Source: Sulfurimonas sp. (GTDB lineage: Bacteria > Campylobacterota > Campylobacteria > Campylobacterales > Sulfurimonadaceae). Taken from it: DNA of 31,961 nt. The position numbers and the translations under genes were made by a program. The notes beneath the pieces were generated by a model, which saw only the letters and a program-made list of their open reading frames with translations, was not told the DNA's origin and searched no databases. This document shows, piece after piece, positions 25,640 to 31,961 of the stretch (positions within the stretch are counted from its first letter, which is position 1; each line of letters starts with the position of its first letter). Location of the stretch: positions 1 to 31,961 of the forward strand of contig WFPU01000111.1 of the NCBI GenBank assembly GCA_015487435.1. The letters run 5' to 3'.

Positions 25640-25760
25640 CTAATATATTTTATATGTAATTGCACTAGCACAATGAGCTTCCTGCTAAAGGAAACTAAGC
25701 GTTAGCGTAGGTAACGGAATTATTTTCGCTACCGTAATAAAAAAAATGAAGGAATTACAG
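25640..25760 (+). promoter_or_regulatory. Structured leader of ilvC with possible leader peptide
   Basis: A short frame at 25673-25705 reads MSFLLKETKR and contains two Leu codons. Two alternative stems overlap it: CGTTA (25700-25704) with TAACG (25712-25716), and TAGCG (25703-25707) with CGCTA (25727-25731); they cannot form together. This looks like the layout of an attenuator. No T tract follows and the peptide has no clear ribosome site, so function is uncertain. Confidence 0.35.
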
Positions 25761-26783
25761 ATGGCATTAAATGTTTATTATGACAAAGATACAAGTTTAG
25801 ACCTTATTAAAAGCAAAAAAGTTGCAATGATTGGTTTTGGTTCTCAAGGACACGCACACGCAGAAAACTTAAGAGATTCAGGTGTTGAAGTATGTGTAGG
25901 TCTTCGTAAAGGTGGTTCTTCATGGACTAAAGCCCAAGCGAAAAAATTTGAAGTTCTTAGTATTGCTGAAGCTACTGCATGTTCAGATGTTGTTATGATT
26001 CTTCTTCCAGATGAAAATCAAGCTGAGATTTATGAAAATGAAATCGCTCCAAACTTAAAAGATGGTGCTACTATTGCTTTTGGTCATGGTTTTAACATCC
26101 ACTATGGTCGTGTGAATCCTGCTAGTAATATCAATGTTACTATGATTGCTCCAAAAGCTCCTGGACATACTGTACGCTCTGAATTTGTTCGTGGTGGTGG
26201 TATTCCTGACCTTATCGCTGTTGGTCAAGACCCAAGTGGAACTACTAAAGAGTTAGCTCTTTCTTATGCATCTGCTATTGGTGGTGGACGCACTGCAATT
26301 ATTGAAACAACTTTCAAAGATGAAACAGAAACTGATCTTTTTGGAGAGCAAGCTGTTTTATGTGGTGGTGCTACTGCATTAGTTCAAGCTGGGTTTGAAA
26401 CTTTAACTGAAGCTGGTTATGCTCCTGAACTTGCATACTTTGAGTGTTTGCATGAACTTAAGCTAATTGTTGATTTAATGTTTGAGGGTGGTATCGCTGA
26501 TATGAGATATTCAATATCAAATACTGCTGAGTATGGTGATTATGTCTCCGGTAAGCGTGTTATCAATGCAGAGTCTAAAGCAGCTATGAAAGAGATCCTA
26601 AAAGAGATTCAAGATGGTAGATTTGCAAAAGACTTCATTCTTGAGGGTCAAGCAGGTTATCCTCGTATGAATGCAGAGCGTGCAAATGACAAAGAAAAGC
26701 TTATCACTAAAACTGGTAATAAACTTCGTGAAATGATGCCATGGATTGGTTCAAACAAAATTGTTAACCAAGACACTAACTAA
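25761..26783 (+). CDS. ilvC: Ketol-acid reductoisomerase (NADP+), class I
   Basis: Second step of Val/Ile/Leu synthesis: isomerises and reduces acetolactate or acetohydroxybutyrate. The 340-aa protein has the NADP-binding motif GFGSQGHAHAENLRDSG near 25-41, HGFNIHYG, the PGHTVRSEF block, and the acidic metal ligands in TDLFGEQAVLCGG and the ELKLIVDLMFEGG segment. ATG 25761 is chosen over the in-frame ATG 25746 because AAGGA sits between them, seven bases before 25761. Transcription ends at the hairpin 26783-26815. Confidence 0.98.
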   Translation: MALNVYYDKDTSLDLIKSKKVAMIGFGSQGHAHAENLRDSGVEVCVGLRKGGSSWTKAQAKKFEVLSIAEATACSDVVMILLPDENQAEIYENEIAPNLKDGATIAFGHGFNIHYGRVNPASNINVTMIAPKAPGHTVRSEFVRGGGIPDLIAVGQDPSGTTKELALSYASAIGGGRTAIIETTFKDETETDLFGEQAVLCGGATALVQAGFETLTEAGYAPELAYFECLHELKLIVDLMFEGGIADMRYSISNTAEYGDYVSGKRVINAESKAAMKEILKEIQDGRFAKDFILEGQAGYPRMNAERANDKEKLITKTGNKLREMMPWIGSNKIVNQDTN

Positions 26784-26815
26784 TACAATAACGCGCATTT
26801 AGTGCGTTGTTGTAT
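26783..26815. terminator. Bidirectional terminator-like hairpin after ilvC
   Basis: ATACAATAACGC (26783-26794) pairs with GCGTTGTTGTAT (26804-26815) over 12 positions with one G-T pair, loop GCATTTAGT. It begins at the ilvC stop and ends one base before the stop of the convergent cupin gene, so it can serve both. The outer stem is A/T rich rather than followed by a long T tract. Confidence 0.7.
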
Positions 26816-27172
26816 TTACTCCATACACTCACAAAAAGCTTCACCTGGTCTCTCTCCATCTTTATACTCTTCATTTTCTTTTAACACTTTATAAAATTCT
26901 ACACGAAAAACAACTGGACCTGTAATAACAATATGATGATATCTTTCAGATTCTATAACTATAGGATGATCTTTATCAGCGACTAGTATATTGTCTTTGT
27001 CATCTTCCCATACATATTCTAAAGATCCCTCTTCAACTACAACTAGACCAATTTTACCCTTTGGTGCAAGATGATTTTTCAAAATTCCTTTTACAACTGT
27101 AAGCTCAGTCATATTTGGTGTTTCGCCAACTTTTACAGCACCTTTTGGTAACTTTTCATTTTGATAATTCAT
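26816..27172 (-). CDS. DUF1971 (TehB/YeaR-like) cupin protein
   Basis: A 118-aa single-domain cupin. The order of blocks matches DUF1971: LPKGAVKVGETPNM, GILKNHLAPKGKIGLVVVEEGSLEYVW, HPIVIESERYHHIVITGPVVFRVEFYKV. His residues at the HL and YHH positions are candidate metal ligands. The same domain occurs in YeaR and at the N-terminus of some TehB proteins. The C-terminus ends with two Cys (FCECME). The gene is alone, convergent with ilvC and divergent from the DUF350 gene; TATAAT at 27209-27204 (minus strand) may be its -10. Substrate unknown. Confidence 0.82.
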   Translation of the reverse strand: MNYQNEKLPKGAVKVGETPNMTELTVVKGILKNHLAPKGKIGLVVVEEGSLEYVWEDDKDNILVADKDHPIVIESERYHHIVITGPVVFRVEFYKVLKENEEYKDGERPGEAFCECME

Positions 27173-27316
27173 AGCATTTCCTATTTTATTTAATATTTGT
27201 AGTATTATAACCTCTTATAGAGCTTTTTTTGTTATTCTGTATCAATTATTGTATTTGTTCTTAGCCATTAACACTTATTAGGTACTATTTCATACATTTA
27301 TATAAGGACATATAAT

Positions 27317-27721
27317 ATGCTATTAGAATCATTTTTATCTTTTGGACTTTTCTTTTTAACTGCTGTTGCAGTTGTTATTCTTTTTCTTTTTCTTTACGCG
27401 TTAGTTACACCGTATGATGATTATAAATTGATATTTAAAGACAATAATACTTCAGCAGCTATAGGTTTTGGTGGTGCTATTCTTGGTCTTTGTATCCCTC
27501 TTTATAGTGCACTTATTAGTTCAGTATCTTATTCTGACTTCTTAGTTTGGGCTGGTGTTGCAATGGTGATTCAGCTTGTATTTGCTTGTATTATGACAAG
27601 AGCAAAGGGCAAATACTCAGTTGAAAAACTAATAGAGCAAGGTGTAGTCCCAGTAGGTGTTTTGATGGCATTTATATCAATTTCTATAGGACTTCTAAAT
27701 GCTGGTTCAATGAGTTACTAA
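27317..27721 (+). CDS. DUF350 (YjfL-like) membrane protein
   Basis: A 134-aa inner-membrane protein with four hydrophobic segments (about 8-30, 47-68, 73-92, 110-130). The sequence AAIGFGGAILGLCIPLYSAL after DYKLIFKDNN and the spacing fit DUF350/YjfL. AAGGA lies 11 bases before ATG 27317. Function of the family is unknown; some members sit with envelope-stress or tellurite-type genes, and here the divergent neighbour is a DUF1971 cupin. The 3' end is five bases from convergent holA. Confidence 0.8.
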   Translation: MLLESFLSFGLFFLTAVAVVILFLFLYALVTPYDDYKLIFKDNNTSAAIGFGGAILGLCIPLYSALISSVSYSDFLVWAGVAMVIQLVFACIMTRAKGKYSVEKLIEQGVVPVGVLMAFISISIGLLNAGSMSY

Positions 27722-27726
27722 ATAGT

Positions 27727-28689
27727 TTAAAGTAATTGCTGAACTCTTATTAGTGTGGATAGAAGTATTGCTGATTTATCTAGATGTGAAGATTTCATAT
27801 TTAGTTCGCTACTTAGTAGCAGATTATGAAGCTTGTAATAAGTATTTGGTTTAAATTTTAAGCAAAGAGCTGCTTTTTCATCAACTACAAATTTTGGAGC
27901 AGGGTATCCTAGTATCTCTAGTGCATTTGGCGTCCCATGTACTCTTATATAGATATTAAATATATATAGTTGAGTAAGATAAGTTGTAATTGCTGTAATA
28001 ATTCTTATCTCATCTTCTCCATGTTCTAGAATATTTAAGAGGTCATCTTTAAAATCTTTTTTTGTTAAAATCTTTTTTATTAAATCATCTATATTAACCT
28101 CTGCTAATCCAAAAACTAAGCTATCTATATCTTTAGTAGTTATAGCTCTATCATAGACTTTAAATTTATCTATCTCGTTAGATGAGAGTGCTATATCGCC
28201 ATTATGAATGTTTAGAAGATGGGATATAGCGTACCTGTCTATATCTACATTTTTCATTTTTGCTATATTGGTTATAATTCCAAGAGATTCATTATGGTTT
28301 GGATTAAAAAATCTTACACTTATGGTACTTTTTTTTGCAAATGCTTTTGTATAAGCTTTATGATCACTTCCATAATAAGCATATACAAAAAGATTATCAC
28401 TGTTTTTCTCACATAAGTCTACAAATATATCAAGCTCTTTTTTTGGAACCTTTTTTTCACTTTTAATTATCAGCACATTATTACCACCAAAGAGTGATGC
28501 TTGTGAGAGATGTGCTTTTGCAGAGTTGAAATCATACTCATCATAGTAAAAATTCAATATTGATGCATCATCTATCTCTGATACTTTTTTAGTGTAGATA
28601 TCTATTAAAAAACTGCTCTCCCCAAAAAAGACAAAGCTGTTTGAAGTAGTAGAGTTTTGAATATGTCTATCTAGCTCATTTTTATACAT
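27727..28689 (-). CDS. holA: DNA polymerase III delta subunit
   Basis: Clamp-loader subunit that opens the beta sliding clamp. The 320-aa protein has YKNELDRH, FFGESSFLIDIYTKKV (about 20-37), LFGGNNVLIIKSEKKVPKKEL, and the helical C-terminal clamp-loader region; the pattern is that of divergent Campylobacterota HolA. ATG 28689 or 28692 is likely; both overlap the last codons of rnr. The upstream extension to 28710 lies inside rnr and has no ribosome site. Confidence 0.85.
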   Translation of the reverse strand: MYKNELDRHIQNSTTSNSFVFFGESSFLIDIYTKKVSEIDDASILNFYYDEYDFNSAKAHLSQASLFGGNNVLIIKSEKKVPKKELDIFVDLCEKNSDNLFVYAYYGSDHKAYTKAFAKKSTISVRFFNPNHNESLGIITNIAKMKNVDIDRYAISHLLNIHNGDIALSSNEIDKFKVYDRAITTKDIDSLVFGLAEVNIDDLIKKILTKKDFKDDLLNILEHGEDEIRIITAITTYLTQLYIFNIYIRVHGTPNALEILGYPAPKFVVDEKAALCLKFKPNTYYKLHNLLLSSELNMKSSHLDKSAILLSTLIRVQQLL

Positions 28690-30619
28690 CATCACCCACG
28701 ATACTTGCATATATTTTGGCTTTAGGGATATCTACCCTATCTAGTTTAACTTTAACATCCTGAAACAAAACAACATTATCAGATGATGTGATTATTAATC
28801 TTGCTCCTTGTATCTCATCAGTTAAGTCTGCTTTTAATTCTGGGTCTGTTGAGATTATTTTAGCTTTAAAAACTTTTGTAAGATTTTCTTTTGCCCATCT
28901 TGTAAATTTTCTAGCCATAAAGTCTTGCTCAATTGTAGCTGCTTCACGCTCTTTTTCACTAATGGTCATACTTAGCGATTCAATATTTCTAAGAACATAA
29001 GAACCCTCCTTGGTATCATTTTTATTTATAGCTTTTAAAAGTCTATGTACAATCAAATCGCTATATCTTCTAATAGGTGAAGTAAAATGTGTATAAGCAT
29101 CAAAACCCAAACCAAAATGTCCAACATTTAATGGAGTGTATCTAGCACGCATCTGTGAGCGAATTATAAGAGCATCAACTTCAGCTTCAAGGTTTAATGT
29201 ACTAGCCTGTTCTTGAATGCCAGATATCGTATCTTTGGTTGTATCTTTTATATCTACAAATATCCCAATTCCAGCTAATTCCTGATAAAGACTTTGTAGT
29301 TTATTTTGGGATGGTTGCTCATGTATACGAAAAATTCCACGTGTAAATTGATTTGCTGCGGCTTTATTTGCCAAAAGCATACAATCTTCTATTAAAGCGT
29401 GTGATGGAGTCTCTTTTGCAATAGATGTAGAGATTAATTTTCCATTCTCATCTATTTTCATCTCAATCTCATTAGAGCGAAAATCATAACCAATTTTTAA
29501 GCGTTTTGTTTTTAAATTATCAGTGATATCTCTTAGTTTTGTTATCCACTCAAAAATCTCCTCTTCTTTAGAGTTTTTTGCTTTGAGTTTTTTTTCAAAA
29601 TAACTATCTATCTCTTCATAGTTAAATCTTCTATCTGAATGGATTATCGCTTCATATACATCTGATTTTATCACCTCTAAAGTGTTAAGGTCTAGTTTCA
29701 TCTCAAAAACATAAGCCAATCTATCAACATGTGGTTGTAAAGAACAAAGTGTTTCACTTAATTGTCTTGGGAGCATAGGTATAGAGCGATGAGGTAAGTA
29801 GATAGAAAAACTTCTATATATTGCTTCATTATCTATAGCACCAAAAGGTTTAACATACTCACTTACATCGGCAATAGCTACATAAAGGGTTGATTTTTCA
29901 TCATCATAGTATATTGCGTCATCATAATCTTTTGCAGTAACTGGGTCAATAGTACAAAAACTTAAATCTCTTAAATCTTTTCTTGATGGATGTTTATTTG
30001 CGTCTACCTCTTTAAATGATGTTGCAATTTTTAAAACCTCTTCATCAAACTCATCATGCTTATTAAACTCAGCAAGTACAATTTTTTCATCAACTAGTGG
30101 ATCATCCATCAGCCCTAAGCTTTGCATAATCATTCCGTTTTGATTATTGATTTTAAATATTTCACCAATTTTGTATCTATTTAGTTCCTCTTGTGTTATC
30201 TCTATGCCGATAGGATAATCTGTTTTTATATCAACTAATGATTTATGGGTATCTTTGATTTTAACATAAGCAACACTATAGGTTTGTGCGCGACCAACAA
30301 TTTCAGCTATTTTTGCACTTGGTTTTCCCCGTTGGCCTAAAATTCTTTGAGCAATTATCAAATCACCCTCACGAGCTTCGCCTAAATCGCCCTCACCAAT
30401 AAACAAATCTTTAGTAGTCTCACCTATTACATTTAAATAAGCAGTAGAGTTTTGCACTAAACCTAATGTTCCTGCGCGATATTTTGAATTAAAAATATAT
30501 GTATTGTTTTTTTTTGTAATATATTTTTTTGATAAAAAATTATTTACATCCTTGGACTCTTCTGGAGATATATCTAACTCACTCAAGCCATGTGTAAGTC
30601 TTATTAACAGAGATTTCAA
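28682..30619 (-). CDS. rnr: Ribonuclease R (RNB-family 3'-5' exoribonuclease)
   Basis: Degrades structured RNA from the 3' end. The 645-aa protein has N-terminal cold-shock-type domains, then the RNB catalytic motif CTIDPVTAKDYDDA with acidic residues Asp225, Asp231, Asp233 and Asp234, and the signature HFTSPIRRYSDLIVHRLL. A C-terminal S1-like tail (TKVFKAKIIS...VDIPKAKIYASIV) ends the chain; it is shorter than in E. coli RNase R (813 aa). The apparent start TTG 30619 has no strong ribosome site and lies six bases after the HDOD stop. It overlaps holA. Confidence 0.95.
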   Translation of the reverse strand: MKSLLIRLTHGLSELDISPEESKDVNNFLSKKYITKKNNTYIFNSKYRAGTLGLVQNSTAYLNVIGETTKDLFIGEGDLGEAREGDLIIAQRILGQRGKPSAKIAEIVGRAQTYSVAYVKIKDTHKSLVDIKTDYPIGIEITQEELNRYKIGEIFKINNQNGMIMQSLGLMDDPLVDEKIVLAEFNKHDEFDEEVLKIATSFKEVDANKHPSRKDLRDLSFCTIDPVTAKDYDDAIYYDDEKSTLYVAIADVSEYVKPFGAIDNEAIYRSFSIYLPHRSIPMLPRQLSETLCSLQPHVDRLAYVFEMKLDLNTLEVIKSDVYEAIIHSDRRFNYEEIDSYFEKKLKAKNSKEEEIFEWITKLRDITDNLKTKRLKIGYDFRSNEIEMKIDENGKLISTSIAKETPSHALIEDCMLLANKAAANQFTRGIFRIHEQPSQNKLQSLYQELAGIGIFVDIKDTTKDTISGIQEQASTLNLEAEVDALIIRSQMRARYTPLNVGHFGLGFDAYTHFTSPIRRYSDLIVHRLLKAINKNDTKEGSYVLRNIESLSMTISEKEREAATIEQDFMARKFTRWAKENLTKVFKAKIISTDPELKADLTDEIQGARLIITSSDNVVLFQDVKVKLDRVDIPKAKIYASIVGDDV

Positions 30620-30625
30620 TTTTGG

Positions 30626-31426
30626 TTATACTACATGCTCAAGAGCTTTTTCAAAACCTTCCATATCTAGGTCGTATTTTTCAATAAGCTTTTTAGCATT
30701 TTGAATACTTTGCTCAGAAGTAGTACCCTTTAGGGTGACTGCTTCACGAACTACATTTAATATTTGAGCAGCTTTTTTATCTTCTTCTAATGCTTGATCT
30801 GGATTTTGACAATTTGCTATAGTATCAACTAAGCCATCCTCAAATTTCCATAGTTTAAAGATGGTCGCACTAACTTCAGGAGTTCTTACACCTACCACCT
30901 TTTCTTCAGCAGCTTCAACATTTTGAAGTTCTTTTAGTGCATCACGAAACTCTTCTTGCTTATTATCTATAATTATTTGTTGAGCTATAATTACTTTACC
31001 AATCTCTACAAGAAATGCTGCTGGAGATAGTACGCCCATTAACTTATTTTCTTTTTTAACACACCAAACAGTTATAAGTGCATGTTGTTTTTTTGAAAGC
31101 GCTGAAAACATCTCATTTGTAATCCCATATGGGGTTAAATCAAGTGAAAAGCTTTTTTTAACAATACTTGCAAGAGCAAATCCACGAACTGTTCCCATGC
31201 CAAATAAGCCTACAGCTTGAGAAATTGCATTTATCTCACGAGAAAATCCATACAAAGGTGAATTAGCAGCTTTTAAAATATCTGCTGTTAAAAGTGGGTC
31301 TTTTTCTAAAATTCTAACCATATCGTTAAAGCTAGAATTTGAGTCTTGATATACAGCTTCAATCTCTATAGCTGATTCTGGTAGTGGAGGAAGTTGCTTT
31401 ATTCTTTTAAGTATCTCTTCTGTCAT
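30626..31426 (-). CDS. HDOD domain signalling protein
   Basis: A 266-aa cytoplasmic protein; the HDOD domain covers about residues 1-200 (LPPLPESAIEIEAVYQDSNS; LLTADILKAANSPLYGFSRE; ISQAVGLFGMGTVRGFAL). HDOD is a variant of the HD fold and usually lacks hydrolase residues; no HD pair is visible here. Such proteins act as scaffolds in signal transduction and c-di-GMP related circuits. The gene heads HDOD-rnr-holA on the minus strand. Its upstream region contains a perfect 20-bp palindrome that holds a -10 box on each strand. Confidence 0.9.
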   Translation of the reverse strand: MTEEILKRIKQLPPLPESAIEIEAVYQDSNSSFNDMVRILEKDPLLTADILKAANSPLYGFSREINAISQAVGLFGMGTVRGFALASIVKKSFSLDLTPYGITNEMFSALSKKQHALITVWCVKKENKLMGVLSPAAFLVEIGKVIIAQQIIIDNKQEEFRDALKELQNVEAAEEKVVGVRTPEVSATIFKLWKFEDGLVDTIANCQNPDQALEEDKKAAQILNVVREAVTLKGTTSEQSIQNAKKLIEKYDLDMEGFEKALEHVV

Positions 31427-31447
31427 GCTAGCTCTTTTTTTGTTTAG

Positions 31448-31467
31448 TATACTATAATTATAGTATA
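31448..31467. promoter_or_regulatory. 20-bp perfect palindrome with a -10 box on both strands
   Basis: TATACTATAATTATAGTATA is its own reverse complement. It contains TATAAT on the plus strand (31453-31458) and on the minus strand (31462-31457), lying between the divergent HDOD gene and the small unknown gene. It could be a symmetric bidirectional promoter or an operator covering both. Confidence 0.6.
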
Positions 31468-31536
31468 TACAAATAAATAGATTCTGAATATTTACAAAAT
31501 ATTGTTATTATTGTGCAAAACAAAAAAAGGAAACAG

Positions 31537-31863
31537 ATGCAAAGAGAGGCGATGCTCATACAATTAGGTTATGCACCAAATGAAGCGTTATTAGCTCAAT
31601 TAAAAAAAATAGAAGAAAATACTATAGGTTATGAAAAAATACAAAAACATATTATGGATTTACATGATCATTTAAAAGCCGATAGTTCTTATGTAGCTAT
31701 GTCAAATTCTAAAGATTACTTCAAAATTAAAGTAGATGCTATTAACTCTACAATAGCAGATATAGCACACGAAAAGATAAAACATTTTAGTGATAAATTT
31801 AAAGTAAAGATAAATAAACTAGAAAATAAAGAAACTTACTATATAATTGGTTTTGAGCACTAG
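31537..31863 (+). CDS. Small soluble protein of unknown function
   Basis: A 108-aa protein. ATG 31537 is preferred since AAAAGGAAA sits seven bases upstream; an in-frame GTG at 31513 would add eight residues (MQNKKRKQ). The N-terminal half is helical and probably coiled coil (NEALLAQLKKIEENTIGYEKIQKHIMDLHDHL) and the C-terminus has beta character (FKVKINKLENKETYYIIGFEH). There is no signal, Cys or recognised motif. It is divergent from the HDOD gene and may share a bidirectional promoter with it. Confidence 0.7.
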   Translation: MQREAMLIQLGYAPNEALLAQLKKIEENTIGYEKIQKHIMDLHDHLKADSSYVAMSNSKDYFKIKVDAINSTIADIAHEKIKHFSDKFKVKINKLENKETYYIIGFEH

Positions 31864-31884
31864 TTGTGGATATCTAATATTTTA

Positions 31885-31913
31885 TTGACAAATTAGAATA
31901 AAACATATATAAT
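31885..31913 (+). promoter_or_regulatory. Consensus sigma-70 promoter pointing out of the window
   Basis: TTGACA (31885-31890) and TATAAT (31908-31913) are separated by exactly 17 bases. Both hexamers are perfect. A transcript would start near 31920 and leave the window. The AT-rich sequence after it to 31961 shows no start codon with ribosome site. Confidence 0.8.
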
Positions 31914-31961
31914 CATTGTTAGTGAGTTAAAAAATAAACTAAAAACCATCCTATAAAGAAT

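Noticed and set aside
25746..25760. Upstream ATG of ilvC adding MKELQ
   Set aside because: The AAGGA within it is the ribosome site for ATG 25761, which gives the normal KARI N-terminus.

Overview
The window is a low-GC bacterial chromosome segment that reads as Campylobacterota, most likely Sulfurimonas or a close relative. This is inferred from AT-rich codon use, the look of the housekeeping proteins and the gene neighbourhoods. The exception is positions 1-3780. That part is clearly richer in G+C (901-960 has 34 G/C of 60 bases; 13081-13140 has 16 of 60) and carries a copper-type P1B-ATPase open at the left edge, a small secreted protein and an HD-GYP protein with a Cys-rich N-terminus. 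It looks like horizontally acquired DNA, or possibly an assembly join.

Layout: (a) 1-3780, copper/HD-GYP block, plus strand. (b) 3838-3978, first copy of a dispersed palindromic repeat. (c) 4029-8086, minus strand: CPA2 antiporter with an NAD-binding domain, NhaA, an unknown 213-aa protein and PurE. (d) 8246-8417, initiator tRNA-Met and a tRNA-Arg with the uncommon anticodon GCG. (e) 8466-8919, a two-gene unit of small proteins resembling ZapA and ZapB. (f) 9267-12481, lipoprotein, DnaK and GrpE, with the last two split by a repeat and driven by a consensus sigma-70 promoter. (g) 12701-14734, a large AsmA/YhdP-like protein with internal repeats. (h) 14726-18037, prs-lepA-comF on minus. (i) 18230-19072, a small outer-membrane beta-barrel. 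(j) 19159-24203, the rpmH-rnpA-yidD-yidC-jag-mnmE-ruvX cluster with overlapping genes. (k) 24205-25550, an unknown pair including a NYN/PIN-like protein. (l) 25761-27721, ilvC with a structured leader, a DUF1971 cupin and a DUF350 membrane protein. (m) 27727-31426, HDOD protein, RNase R and DNA polymerase III delta on minus. (n) 31537-31863, a small unknown protein, then a consensus promoter pointing out of the window.

The signal least explained by ordinary annotation is a repeat family with four copies (3838-3978, 9104-9201, 11853-11911, 18108-18238). Each arm reads GTCA, a 7-bp stem, a CTTGA loop, the complementary stem, then TCTA (some copies TCAA). Stem sequences differ between arms and copies, yet pairing is kept by compensatory changes. 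One copy is bounded by an 11-bp direct repeat that coincides with the last codons of the neighbouring gene. No CRISPR array, rRNA, transposase or phage gene is visible.
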